Assembly: GCA_013377115.1 (NCBI GenBank)
Contig: JACAAW010000013.1
Span: 1 to 40,757, forward strand
Direction: 5' to 3'
Source of the DNA: Bacteroidota bacterium
Lineage (GTDB): Bacteria > Bacteroidota > Bacteroidia > Bacteroidales > CG2-30-32-10
Length of the DNA stretch: 40,757 nucleotides
Shown: positions 10,483 to 18,758 of the stretch, one piece after another
How the letters are laid out: the number at the start of each line of letters is the position of its first letter
How positions within the stretch are numbered: the first letter of the stretch is position 1
Translations under genes and position numbers: made by a program
Notes under the pieces: model-generated
What the model saw: the letters and a program-made list of their open reading frames with translations, nothing else
Told to the model about the DNA's origin: nothing
Database searches by the model: none

Positions 10483-12483
10483 ATGAAAAATATATTCGTT
10501 TTATTCTTTTCTTTTTTTGTAGCAACATCAATTATCAGCGCTCAAAATCAAAATACCTCTTCAAAAAAAGGATCATACCAATGTTCTCAGCGAAAATCAA
10601 ATCAAAAATGGAGTAATATTGATGGGACTAAATCGCAAAATTCGCCAAAGCATAAGTTTGATGTATTAAACTATGAATTGAATTTGGATCTTTACAACTG
10701 TTATACTGGTTCATTTCCTTCTTCCTTTTATGCCAGCAACAATATTACATTTAGAGTTGATACGGCATTAAATTCAATCAATTTGGATGCTGTTAATTCT
10801 TCTTTGGTTATCGATTCGGTTAGATTAAATGGAATTTCCTTCACTCATAATCTAGATATACTGAGCATTACTTTAGACAGAATATATAACCCGGGCGAAA
10901 TCGCAAACGTAAAAATCTATTATCATCATTTAAATGTGGCTGATGGAAATTTTTATACTGGAAACGGCTTTGTATTTACTGATTGTGAGCCTGAAGGCGC
11001 CAGAAAATGGTTTCCATGCTGGGACAAACCTTCGGATAAAGCAAAAGTTGATATTACAGCCAAGGTTCCTCATAATGTGAAATTAGCATCTAACGGAAGA
11101 TTGGCTGATTCAATTCATAGTATTGATACGATCAATTATCATTGGATTAGTAATGACCCTGTGGCAACCTATTTAACCGTGATTACTTCAAAAGTAAATT
11201 ATAATCTGGATATCGTATATTGGCATAAAATTTCAAATCCCAATGATAGTATTCCTTTGAGATTTTATTATAACCAAGGTGAAGATCCCACGCCAATGGA
11301 AGCAATTTTGCCAGCGATGACAACCTATTACTCAAATTTATTTGGGGAACATCCCTTTGAAAAAAATGGATTTGCTGCTTTAGACTCACAATTTCCGTGG
11401 GGAGGAATGGAAAACCAAACGCTTACAAGTATTTGCCCCAATTGTTGGCAAGAATGGCTTATCGCTCACGAATATGCGCATCAATGGTTTGGAGACATGA
11501 TTACTTGTGCAACCTGGGGCGATATTTGGCTAAATGAAGGATTTGCAACTTATATTGAGAATTTATGGATTGAACATACAAGTGGCTATGCTGCTTATAA
11601 AGTGGAAGTTGATAATGATGCAAATTATTATTTGGGAAATAATCCCGGTTGGCCAAATGCAAATCTTGCTTGGTCTGTAACAACACCGCCACTTGGGACC
11701 TTATTTAATTATGCTGTAACTTACTGCAAAGGCGCAAGTATTCTTCATCAAATGAGATACGTTATGGGCGATTCACTTTTTTTCAGTTCTATTAAAGCTT
11801 ATGCAACTGACACTGCTAATTTTAGATTGAAAAATGCTACAATTCCAGATTTCATGTCAAAAATAAACCAAGTTAGTGGTCAGAATTGGGATTGGTACTT
11901 TAATGAATGGCTTTACAATGCTAATCATCCTGTATACAATAACATCTATTCAATCAATAATTTAGGTTCTGGAAACTGGAATGTTATTTTTCATGCAAAT
12001 CAGGTGCAAACTAATGCTCCATTTTTTAAAATGCCGATTGAATTGAAGATACATTTTGCAGATGGAACTGATTCAATTGTAAAAGTAATGAATGATTTAA
12101 ATAATCAATATTTCACATTTGCATACGGGAAACAGCCTTTATCATTGATATTTGATCCAAACAATCAAATTGTTTTAAAAGAAGCAACTCTTATTCTTTC
12201 AGCAAAAAGTGAAACCAGGGAAAATTTGTCTTTTCTGAAGATTGAACCGAATCCAGCCTCCAATATTGTTTATGCAACTTATTTTCTAAAGGAAAAATCA
12301 AAAGTGAGTATTTCAATTACTGATGTTACTGGAAATATTGTTCTAGAGTTAGCGAATCCTTCAAATGATAAAAATAATAACAAAGTTGAAATTAATGTAA
12401 GTAACCTAAAAAATGGTACTTACTTTTTTAATCTTTCATCAGACAATCAAAAAATTGTTAAGAAAATGTTAATTATCAAATAA
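10483..12483 (+). CDS. M1 family (gluzincin aminopeptidase) metallopeptidase with T9SS type A C-terminal sorting domain
   Basis: 666 aa; GGMENQ, HEYAHQWFGD...NEGFATYIE (HExxH-x18-E), C-terminal IEPNPASNIVYATYFL...GTYFFNLSSDNQKIVKKMLIIK. Confidence 0.92.
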   Translation: MKNIFVLFFSFFVATSIISAQNQNTSSKKGSYQCSQRKSNQKWSNIDGTKSQNSPKHKFDVLNYELNLDLYNCYTGSFPSSFYASNNITFRVDTALNSINLDAVNSSLVIDSVRLNGISFTHNLDILSITLDRIYNPGEIANVKIYYHHLNVADGNFYTGNGFVFTDCEPEGARKWFPCWDKPSDKAKVDITAKVPHNVKLASNGRLADSIHSIDTINYHWISNDPVATYLTVITSKVNYNLDIVYWHKISNPNDSIPLRFYYNQGEDPTPMEAILPAMTTYYSNLFGEHPFEKNGFAALDSQFPWGGMENQTLTSICPNCWQEWLIAHEYAHQWFGDMITCATWGDIWLNEGFATYIENLWIEHTSGYAAYKVEVDNDANYYLGNNPGWPNANLAWSVTTPPLGTLFNYAVTYCKGASILHQMRYVMGDSLFFSSIKAYATDTANFRLKNATIPDFMSKINQVSGQNWDWYFNEWLYNANHPVYNNIYSINNLGSGNWNVIFHANQVQTNAPFFKMPIELKIHFADGTDSIVKVMNDLNNQYFTFAYGKQPLSLIFDPNNQIVLKEATLILSAKSETRENLSFLKIEPNPASNIVYATYFLKEKSKVSISITDVTGNIVLELANPSNDKNNNKVEINVSNLKNGTYFFNLSSDNQKIVKKMLIIK

Positions 12484-12527
12484 ATAGAATTTCTAGACTT
12501 ATATTTGAATGTCCAAATTCTGAATTT

Positions 12528-13370
12528 ATGAGAAACTTTAATTCTAGGCTAAATATTTACAAAAGATTCATTCTTTTATTGGGAGCAATTTTCGGTTTTA
12601 CATCAGCCATTGTTGCGCAATATGGAGCAATAGAAACGCATTATAAGTTCAAAGGAAAACTTATTTCTGATGATTGCAATAAGCCAATTCCAAATATCGA
12701 AGTGACGATAAAAGAAGATTTGAGAGATGGTTTCAATTTTAAAACAAAAACTGATAATAATGGATATTTTGAGTTTAACGAGTTTTATCAATTATCGAAA
12801 TACCAAATTGAATTTAAAGATCCTGACGGAAAAGAAAATACTGGTAGTTTTAAAAATAAGGACACCATAATTGATTTCCGAGAATATTTCCAGAACACCA
12901 AAAACAGAGACACAAAATACGCCCATTGGGACTATTATATTCAAAACAAGAAGAATGAGATATTTTCAATGAATCGCGATGGCGTTTCACCTTGCAAGGA
13001 TAATATTGAATATCCTGACACTTCGAATAAAGTTTTAATGGTAAATGCCGATACTGTTGAAATAAAGGTGAAAACAAATCAAGAAATTAATAATAATCAA
13101 GTTGCTCCAGGCTCAATTGATTTCGATATTTTGGTTTATCCAAATCCAAATAATGGAATTTTTAATATTAAAATTTCTAATTGTAACGCCGCTCATTTTG
13201 ACATTGAGCTTTTTGATGGTAATCTGAAATTAATTTATAGCGAGAGAATAGTAAATGATTGTTCCAATCTTGAAAAACACATAAATTTAGAACATATTGC
13301 AAACGGAACCTACTTTTTGAATATCACAAATGAAAGCACAAAAAAAACAGTGAAAGTTGTTAAAATCTAG
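12528..13370 (+). CDS. T9SS-sorted protein with N-terminal domain resembling radical-SAM-associated putative lipoprotein (CarboxypepD_reg-like fold)
   Basis: 280 aa; QYGAIETHYKFKGKLIS..KPIPNIEVTI...TDNNGYFEF...YQIEFKDPDGKENTGSFKNKDTIIDF pattern; C-terminal VYPNPNNGIFNIKIS...NGTYFLNITNESTKKTVKVVKI sorting domain. Confidence 0.6.
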   Translation: MRNFNSRLNIYKRFILLLGAIFGFTSAIVAQYGAIETHYKFKGKLISDDCNKPIPNIEVTIKEDLRDGFNFKTKTDNNGYFEFNEFYQLSKYQIEFKDPDGKENTGSFKNKDTIIDFREYFQNTKNRDTKYAHWDYYIQNKKNEIFSMNRDGVSPCKDNIEYPDTSNKVLMVNADTVEIKVKTNQEINNNQVAPGSIDFDILVYPNPNNGIFNIKISNCNAAHFDIELFDGNLKLIYSERIVNDCSNLEKHINLEHIANGTYFLNITNESTKKTVKVVKI

Positions 13371-13936
13371 TTTTGTGCTTTTTTCTTATTTGTAATTTTT
13401 GTACACATTTCATAATCTTCAATAGCTTCGAAATACTTCACCAATTTATTTTTGAATCCAAAATTGTTAAAAAAAGGATGATTTGAATCAAATTCCATTT
13501 TTTTCTCAATGGTTTTTGAAAAGATTTCTTCCTCTATTAAATTAAATTCAAAATCACTTACTTCGCCGCTGCCGGTTTTATTTTCATTTAATTCCATATT
13601 TGAAGAATCTTCGGATTCATAAGCAATCGTTCCATTGAATTTCTCTAATAATTCTTTTATTTTATCACTTGGAAGGCTATCAATAATTTGGTTGATGCTT
13701 TTTACAAGTGCAAATAAATTTGATTGCAAAAGAATAGCATTCTTATTGAAGTCATGTAAATAATCGTTTTCAAAATACAAGCTTTTTAGTTTTTCACTTG
13801 TGGTTTTTGAAGGTTGTTCTTTTTTTATTTCAGAAATTAAACTTAGGTTCATTTTGGTTTTAATTAAGTTTAATTCGATATTTGCTTTACATGTTTCAAT
13901 GATGATATTAATTTGATCTATAATTGGATTATTCAT
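13367..13936 (-). CDS. Hypothetical protein
   Basis: 189 aa, Lys/Glu-rich, helical; no recognised family. Stop codon overlaps that of the convergent gene. Confidence 0.55.
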   Translation of the reverse strand: MNNPIIDQINIIIETCKANIELNLIKTKMNLSLISEIKKEQPSKTTSEKLKSLYFENDYLHDFNKNAILLQSNLFALVKSINQIIDSLPSDKIKELLEKFNGTIAYESEDSSNMELNENKTGSGEVSDFEFNLIEEEIFSKTIEKKMEFDSNHPFFNNFGFKNKLVKYFEAIEDYEMCTKITNKKKAQN

Positions 13937-14132
13937 ATTTTTTCTTTAAAATTCTTGTTTCCTTACTATACAAATTAACAAAATACAAGGGGTTTAGGGC
14001 AATTAGTGTAAACCCTTAATTATTCTAAGCGAAAATCATTTAATTATCAATGCGTCATTAATAGTTATAGGGCTGAATACTAGTCCATTTCATTTATATT
14101 TGATATTTTTTTTCATTTTCACAAAATAAATA

Positions 14133-14162
14133 TTGAAATGAAATTGATTTTTTTTAATTTTG
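14133..14162 (+). promoter_or_regulatory. Bacteroidota-type promoter TTG-N19-TAATTTTG
   Basis: TTG 14133-14135, 19-nt spacer, TAATTTTG 14155-14162; implies the start codon is 14192, not 14138. Confidence 0.6.
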
Positions 14163-14191
14163 CCTTTAGAAAAACGAAAAAAAAACAAAAT

Positions 14192-14752
14192 ATGAATTCT
14201 AAAATTTTTACACCTCGATTTATTTTGGCATGTTCAGTAATATTAATTGCTGCTGCTTTAAGATTGGTACCTCATTGGCCAAATTTCACTCCAATTGCTG
14301 CTATTGCATTATTTGGCGGAGCATATTTGGGAAAAAAGTACTTAGCTTTTATTGTTCCAATGTTAGCAATGTTAATCAGTGATATGATTATTGGATTCCA
14401 TGGTTATATGATTGCTGTTTATTTTAGTTTTGCAATCACTGTTGCTTTAGGTATTTTAATTAGCAAAAACGTTAAATTTCATTCGGTTCTTTTAGCATCG
14501 ATTGGTTCATCTGCATTATTTTTCATTATTACCAATTTTGCTGTTTGGGCAGGAAGTCCATTTTATTCTCAAGATTTAAGTGGTTTAATGACATGTTATG
14601 CTGCTGCACTTCCATTCTTTAAAAGCACTGAATTTGGTATTTCATTTTTATACAATGGTTTATTAGGTGATATTTTTTATAACACTTTATTATTTGGAAG
14701 TTTTGCATTAGCAAGTATTAAATTTCCAGTTTTAGCAAAGGTAAGAAGTTAG
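14192..14752 (+). CDS. DUF6580-like integral membrane protein
   Basis: About 186 aa from ATG 14192 (MNSKIFTPRFILACSVILIAAALRLVPHWPNFTPIAAIALFGGAYLGKK...); LRLxPHxPNFTPIAAIALFGGAY signature. Confidence 0.75.
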   Translation: MNSKIFTPRFILACSVILIAAALRLVPHWPNFTPIAAIALFGGAYLGKKYLAFIVPMLAMLISDMIIGFHGYMIAVYFSFAITVALGILISKNVKFHSVLLASIGSSALFFIITNFAVWAGSPFYSQDLSGLMTCYAAALPFFKSTEFGISFLYNGLLGDIFYNTLLFGSFALASIKFPVLAKVRS

Positions 14753-14770
14753 TAAATTGATATTTTCCAT

Positions 14771-14799
14771 GAAGCCTTTCAATTGAAAGGCTTTTTTTA
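14771..14799 (+). terminator. Rho-independent terminator
   Basis: AGCCTTTCAATTGAAAGGCT perfect inverted repeat (14773-14792) followed by T-tract. Confidence 0.8.
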
Positions 14800-14827
14800 T
14801 ACATTATCATTTTAAAAAATAAAAACT

Positions 14828-15400
14828 ATGTCTATCAAGGGAACTAAAACCGAGCAAAATCTATTAAAAGCTTTTGCAGGTGAATCACAAGCCAGAAATC
14901 GTTACACTTATTTTGCGAAAATTGCAAAAAAAGAAGGATACGAGCAAATTGCAGCCTTATTTTTGGAAACTGCAGAACAAGAAAAAACCCATGCTAAGAT
15001 CTTTTTCAGATTTTTGGAAGGAGGAAGTGTTGAAATTACAGCTACCTATCCAGCAGGCATAATTTCAACTACGCAAGAAAATCTATTGGCTGCGGCTGAA
15101 GGAGAAAAAGAAGAGTGGACAGAAATCTACAATCATTTTGCTGAAGTAGCAAAAGAAGAAGGCTTTCCTAAAATTGCAACTGCATTTAAATTAATTGCTA
15201 CCATTGAAAAAGAGCACGAAGCAAGATATAGAAAATTACTAAAAAACATGGAAGAAAATCATGTTTTCCTTAGTGATGAAAAAGAAAAATGGGTTTGCAG
15301 AGAATGTGGCTATGTTCATGAAGGCAATAAAGCACTCGAAAACTGCCCTGTTTGCGAACATCCAAAAGCTTACTTCGAAAGACAAGCCGATAATTTTTAA
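14828..15400 (+). CDS. Rubrerythrin
   Basis: 190 aa; ExxR/ExxH diiron motifs (AGESQARNRYTYFAKIAKKEG, ETAEQEKTHAK, IATIEKEHEARY) and C-terminal rubredoxin-like CRECGYVHEG...CPVCEHPK. Confidence 0.95.
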   Translation: MSIKGTKTEQNLLKAFAGESQARNRYTYFAKIAKKEGYEQIAALFLETAEQEKTHAKIFFRFLEGGSVEITATYPAGIISTTQENLLAAAEGEKEEWTEIYNHFAEVAKEEGFPKIATAFKLIATIEKEHEARYRKLLKNMEENHVFLSDEKEKWVCRECGYVHEGNKALENCPVCEHPKAYFERQADNF

Positions 15401-15434
15401 TCAATTTCATTCAGATTATGAACTGGATTTTAAT

Positions 15435-15734
15435 ATGAAAAAAATATTCTTCATCTCTGTTTTTTTGTTTACCAGTTTAATGGGCTTTCACTATTTGCCT
15501 ATTGATTCTGATATTTTTTTTACTTCTAATAATTCCTGTCAAAGTGAAATGCCAAGTTCAAATAACCAGGCAGATTTTCATATTGATAATTTAGAAGATG
15601 ATTTTTTATTTGAATCAATAGGTATTCTTTTTTCAAGAAAAACAATAAAAACCAAATTGGAAATATTCTTGGCTGCCAATGAATATTTAAATCCTTCCCT
15701 TTCTTTTTGGCAACCGCCAAAGATTGTTATTTAG
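15435..15734 (+). CDS. Small secreted protein of unknown function
   Basis: Internal ATG of track ORF 15261..15734; MKKIFFISVFLFTSLMGFHYLPIDS signal peptide; 99 aa; 5' part of the track ORF overlaps rubrerythrin out of frame. Confidence 0.5.
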   Translation: MKKIFFISVFLFTSLMGFHYLPIDSDIFFTSNNSCQSEMPSSNNQADFHIDNLEDDFLFESIGILFSRKTIKTKLEIFLAANEYLNPSLSFWQPPKIVI

Positions 15735-15835
15735 TTAAATTTCAACTTTTCCAAAATACCAATTCGTGCATTAACAATAGTTTTTGCACGTCGTTTTGTT
15801 TTGCATTAAAAAATGAATCATTTAAATAAATAATT

Positions 15836-16087
15836 ATGTCTTCAAAAAATAAATTATCACAATATCCGAAATCCTTGATATTTGGTTTTTCTTTACTATC
15901 TTCGATTTTGTTTTTCTCATGCAATGGTATTGGTTCTATTAAAAACGAAGTGGATTCAGCCATAAATAAAGCTGATTCCGCAATTTCTAATAATCCAATC
16001 AATAAAGAATTAAAAAAAATTGATTCAATGAAAATGAAGGTGGATAGCTTAGAAAATAAGGTCAATAAACTTAATCCTTTAAAATAA
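15836..16087 (+). CDS. Small putative lipoprotein with coiled-coil
   Basis: 83 aa; lipobox-like SILFFSC; KKIDSMKMKVDSLENKVNKLN heptads. Confidence 0.55.
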   Translation: MSSKNKLSQYPKSLIFGFSLLSSILFFSCNGIGSIKNEVDSAINKADSAISNNPINKELKKIDSMKMKVDSLENKVNKLNPLK

Positions 16088-16102
16088 AAAATAACTCAAA
16101 CA

Positions 16103-16144
16103 GTGATTATGAATTATTAATGAGGAAAAATAATTCATAATCAC
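16103..16144. repeat. Perfect 16-bp inverted repeat (10-nt loop) upstream of SMR gene
   Basis: GTGATTATGAATTATT (16103-16118) / AATAATTCATAATCAC (16129-16144); no T-tract follows. Confidence 0.85.
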
Positions 16145-16162
16145 TTCTTAACAAAAAAAACT

Positions 16163-16492
16163 ATGTATTACATCTATCTAATTTTAGCCATTGCATTTGA
16201 AGTATTAGGAACAACTTCCCTAAAAGCCTGTAATGGATTTACAAAATTCTGGCCCAGTGTCTTAGTTGTAGTTGGCTATGCATTAACTTTGTTTTTCTTT
16301 TCATTATGTATTCGTCAAATCAATCTTGGTGTGGCATATGCAATTTGGGCGGGAGTTGGAATTGTATTGGTTGTTTTCAGCAATTTAATCATCTTCAAGC
16401 AAACAATAGATTTGCCCGCAATTATTGGTGTAATATTAATTTTAGCGGGTGTAATTGTAATTAATATATTTTCAAAAACGGTATTAGAATAA
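16163..16492 (+). CDS. SMR-family multidrug/guanidinium-type exporter
   Basis: 109 aa, 4 TM; YIYLILAIAFEVLGTTSLKAxNGFTKFWPS and GVAYAIWAGVGIVLV signatures of EmrE/QacE-type proteins. Confidence 0.92.
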   Translation: MYYIYLILAIAFEVLGTTSLKACNGFTKFWPSVLVVVGYALTLFFFSLCIRQINLGVAYAIWAGVGIVLVVFSNLIIFKQTIDLPAIIGVILILAGVIVINIFSKTVLE

Positions 16493-16493
16493 A

Positions 16494-18419
16494 TCACCCG
16501 TAAACATTTCTATATCTCACAGTATTATCAAGTGCATCCATTATCTCACGAGTAAAACCAGAAGGTTGTTTTTCGAGGAATTCAGATGAAAATATAATCT
16601 TTTCATCAATTTGATTGAAAACACTTTCGAAGCTCTCTTTTAACTGTTCTTTATGAAAAGCATCAAGATGTTCAAAGGTTTCGCCAAAGCGATCACTAAA
16701 GTCCAAAATGGTATTTAGTACCACTTTATTTATGATTTCCTGATTGGAAGTTTTTTCTCGAACTAAATCAAATGTTTTTTCAATTAATTCTGTTGCATTT
16801 TTTCTGATATTCTCAGAAATTGGAACAATGCAAGAATCCACCTTAATCATTTGTGGGTGATTACGCTCCCAATCAGCCATTTTTCTAGCTTCCAGAGCAT
16901 CATATGCTGACCTTTTGTAATCAATAATATAAAAAGTATAAATAAAAATAATCTTTTGCATCATATGGCCGATATTCTTTTTAAAAGGCTGCATGATTCT
17001 TAAAATATTTTTACGATGCATTCTTTCAGCTTTGAAAAAATAAAAAGACATCACTTTTCCCATTATTTTTCTCATATGCCAAAAAAGATAAATTTTGGAA
17101 TATTTCACTTTAGGTTTATAGGTTATTCCTTTTAGAAAACCAATTGCTCGCTCCGCAAATTTTTCTGGTTGGTAAATTTCATCCCAATAATCAGCCATTC
17201 CTTCAAAAAGCTCAATTCTTGTGATTTGTTTTGGGATTATATTAGAGAGAATATCGACCTTATCATTAGCGTCTGGATTCTCAATTTTAACCAATCTACC
17301 CTGCCTTTTATAATCATACCACATTTTTGTTCCAGGAGGAGCCGCGAGAGGATGACAAATATGAAAAATGATATTGTTTTCCTGAATAAAAGCAGCATTT
17401 TGTTTGAAGGTTTCTTTTGTATCTGAATCTGCACCAATAATCATATGAGCAAGAACCACCATACCATATGACTGTATTTTTTTTATAGAATCGGGAATTG
17501 AAATATTGATATTTTGCTTTTTATTCATGTCTTTCAATGAATCAGGATTAATTGACTCAATACCAATCATTAAAACAGTGAAATTAGCATCTGCAAGCAA
17601 TTTAAGTAGTTCATCGTCATTAGCAATTGTAATATCAAGTTGAGTATAAAAACTAATTGGAACTTTAAAAGAATTATTTAAAACAATGAGTCTTTGCAAA
17701 AGTTCTTTGACATATTTTTTATCACCAGCAAAATTATCGTCGGCAATAAAAACCATATGAACTTTTAAATCATTTAATCTATTTATTTCATCAAGAACTT
17801 GATCGATTGTTTTACTTCGTGGTTTCCTACCATAAGTATAAATCACATCACAAAAGCTACAATCAAATGGACATCCACGGGTGGTTTGGACCGAAACTGA
17901 ATTATATAAATGAATATCATCTTTTATTAATTCCCAGCGCGGCGGTGGCGCTTTTTTCATATCCGGTTTGGTAATATTTTTATAAACCAACTGAAATTCA
18001 CCCTTTTTAAAATCCTCTAAAAATCTTGGCCAAGTTTCTTCGGCCTCTCCATGAAAAACAACATCAATATTTTCTTTATTTTTATGAATAAGCATTTCAA
18101 CACCAATACCTCCAGCTACAATTGTTGAATTTGGGCAATACTTCTTGCACGCTTTTGCAATTTCTAAACTGCGCAATAATTGGTTTGAAGTGAAGGAAAT
18201 CCCAATTATGTCATATTCTTTTCCAATTAAAAGTTGATTTATAGGACCTCGCACATATTCATCATGAATTTCGACTTCATGTTCTCTTGGTGTAAGTGCA
18301 GCGATAGTTGCAACAGCATGCGGTGCAATAAATGCCTTTGACAAAAGGTAAGGAATTTCACGAATAATTTTATTGTCAATCTCGCCGGGGGAACCAGGAC
18401 TGATAAGCAAAATCCTCAT
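16494..18419 (-). CDS. B12-binding-domain radical SAM protein
   Basis: 641 aa; N-terminal cobalamin-binding Rossmann-like region, TTRGCPFDCSFCD (CxxxCxxC), IADDNFAGD, IGIESINPDSL. Confidence 0.9.
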   Translation of the reverse strand: MRILLISPGSPGEIDNKIIREIPYLLSKAFIAPHAVATIAALTPREHEVEIHDEYVRGPINQLLIGKEYDIIGISFTSNQLLRSLEIAKACKKYCPNSTIVAGGIGVEMLIHKNKENIDVVFHGEAEETWPRFLEDFKKGEFQLVYKNITKPDMKKAPPPRWELIKDDIHLYNSVSVQTTRGCPFDCSFCDVIYTYGRKPRSKTIDQVLDEINRLNDLKVHMVFIADDNFAGDKKYVKELLQRLIVLNNSFKVPISFYTQLDITIANDDELLKLLADANFTVLMIGIESINPDSLKDMNKKQNINISIPDSIKKIQSYGMVVLAHMIIGADSDTKETFKQNAAFIQENNIIFHICHPLAAPPGTKMWYDYKRQGRLVKIENPDANDKVDILSNIIPKQITRIELFEGMADYWDEIYQPEKFAERAIGFLKGITYKPKVKYSKIYLFWHMRKIMGKVMSFYFFKAERMHRKNILRIMQPFKKNIGHMMQKIIFIYTFYIIDYKRSAYDALEARKMADWERNHPQMIKVDSCIVPISENIRKNATELIEKTFDLVREKTSNQEIINKVVLNTILDFSDRFGETFEHLDAFHKEQLKESFESVFNQIDEKIIFSSEFLEKQPSGFTREIMDALDNTVRYRNVYG

Positions 18420-18556
18420 ATGAAAAAATATTTATTACCTATCAATACTGTTGATTTTTTGAAATTATTATTTAGCATTTGAAATACAAAACTAAAAGAA
18501 ATTTGCTTATTACAGATAAAGTTTATAAAAAAAAAGTTTAAATTAGAATTATTTCC

Positions 18557-18618
18557 CACCGAAGAAGTTTTTCAAGACTACTTAAGCTTTTGCTTAGGTA
18601 GGCCATTTGTTTTCGGTG
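18557..18618. other. Nested inverted-repeat element (possible structured RNA or regulatory site)
   Basis: Outer CACCGAA (18557-18563)/TTCGGTG (18612-18618); inner CTACTTAAGC (18578-18587)-TTTT-GCTTAGGTAG (18592-18601), 10 bp with one G:U. Confidence 0.55.
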
Positions 18619-18665
18619 TATTTCCCGAAGATGAATATTAAATCCAAAAAGTGGATAAAAAATCG

Positions 18666-18673
18666 TATCTTTG
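18666..18673 (+). promoter_or_regulatory. -7 element TATCTTTG for helicase gene
   Basis: Matches TAnnTTTG; 85 nt upstream of the start codon. Confidence 0.5.
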
Positions 18674-18758
18674 CAAAAAAATTAACTTTTCGACATTTCC
18701 CTCCCCTTTTTACAGCCAGGTTTTTGGTCACAATAAAAATACCACATTAAATTAAATT

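Noticed and set aside
13990-14015. GGGTTTA...TAAACCC 7-bp inverted repeat upstream of the 13367..13936 gene
   Set aside because: 12-nt loop and short arms; no T-tract and no neighbouring motif to support function.
15261-15434. N-terminal part of track ORF 15261..15734 overlapping rubrerythrin
   Set aside because: Out-of-frame overlap with the conserved rubredoxin domain; signal-peptide Met at 15435 is a far better start.
15765-15790. CGTGCA...TGCACG 6-bp inverted repeat between small ORFs
   Set aside because: Short stem, 14-nt loop, interrupted T-tract; could be a weak terminator but not distinguishable from chance.
15742-16065. 107-aa minus-strand ORF
   Set aside because: Antisense to the small lipoprotein, which has a convincing lipobox; no domain or promoter support.
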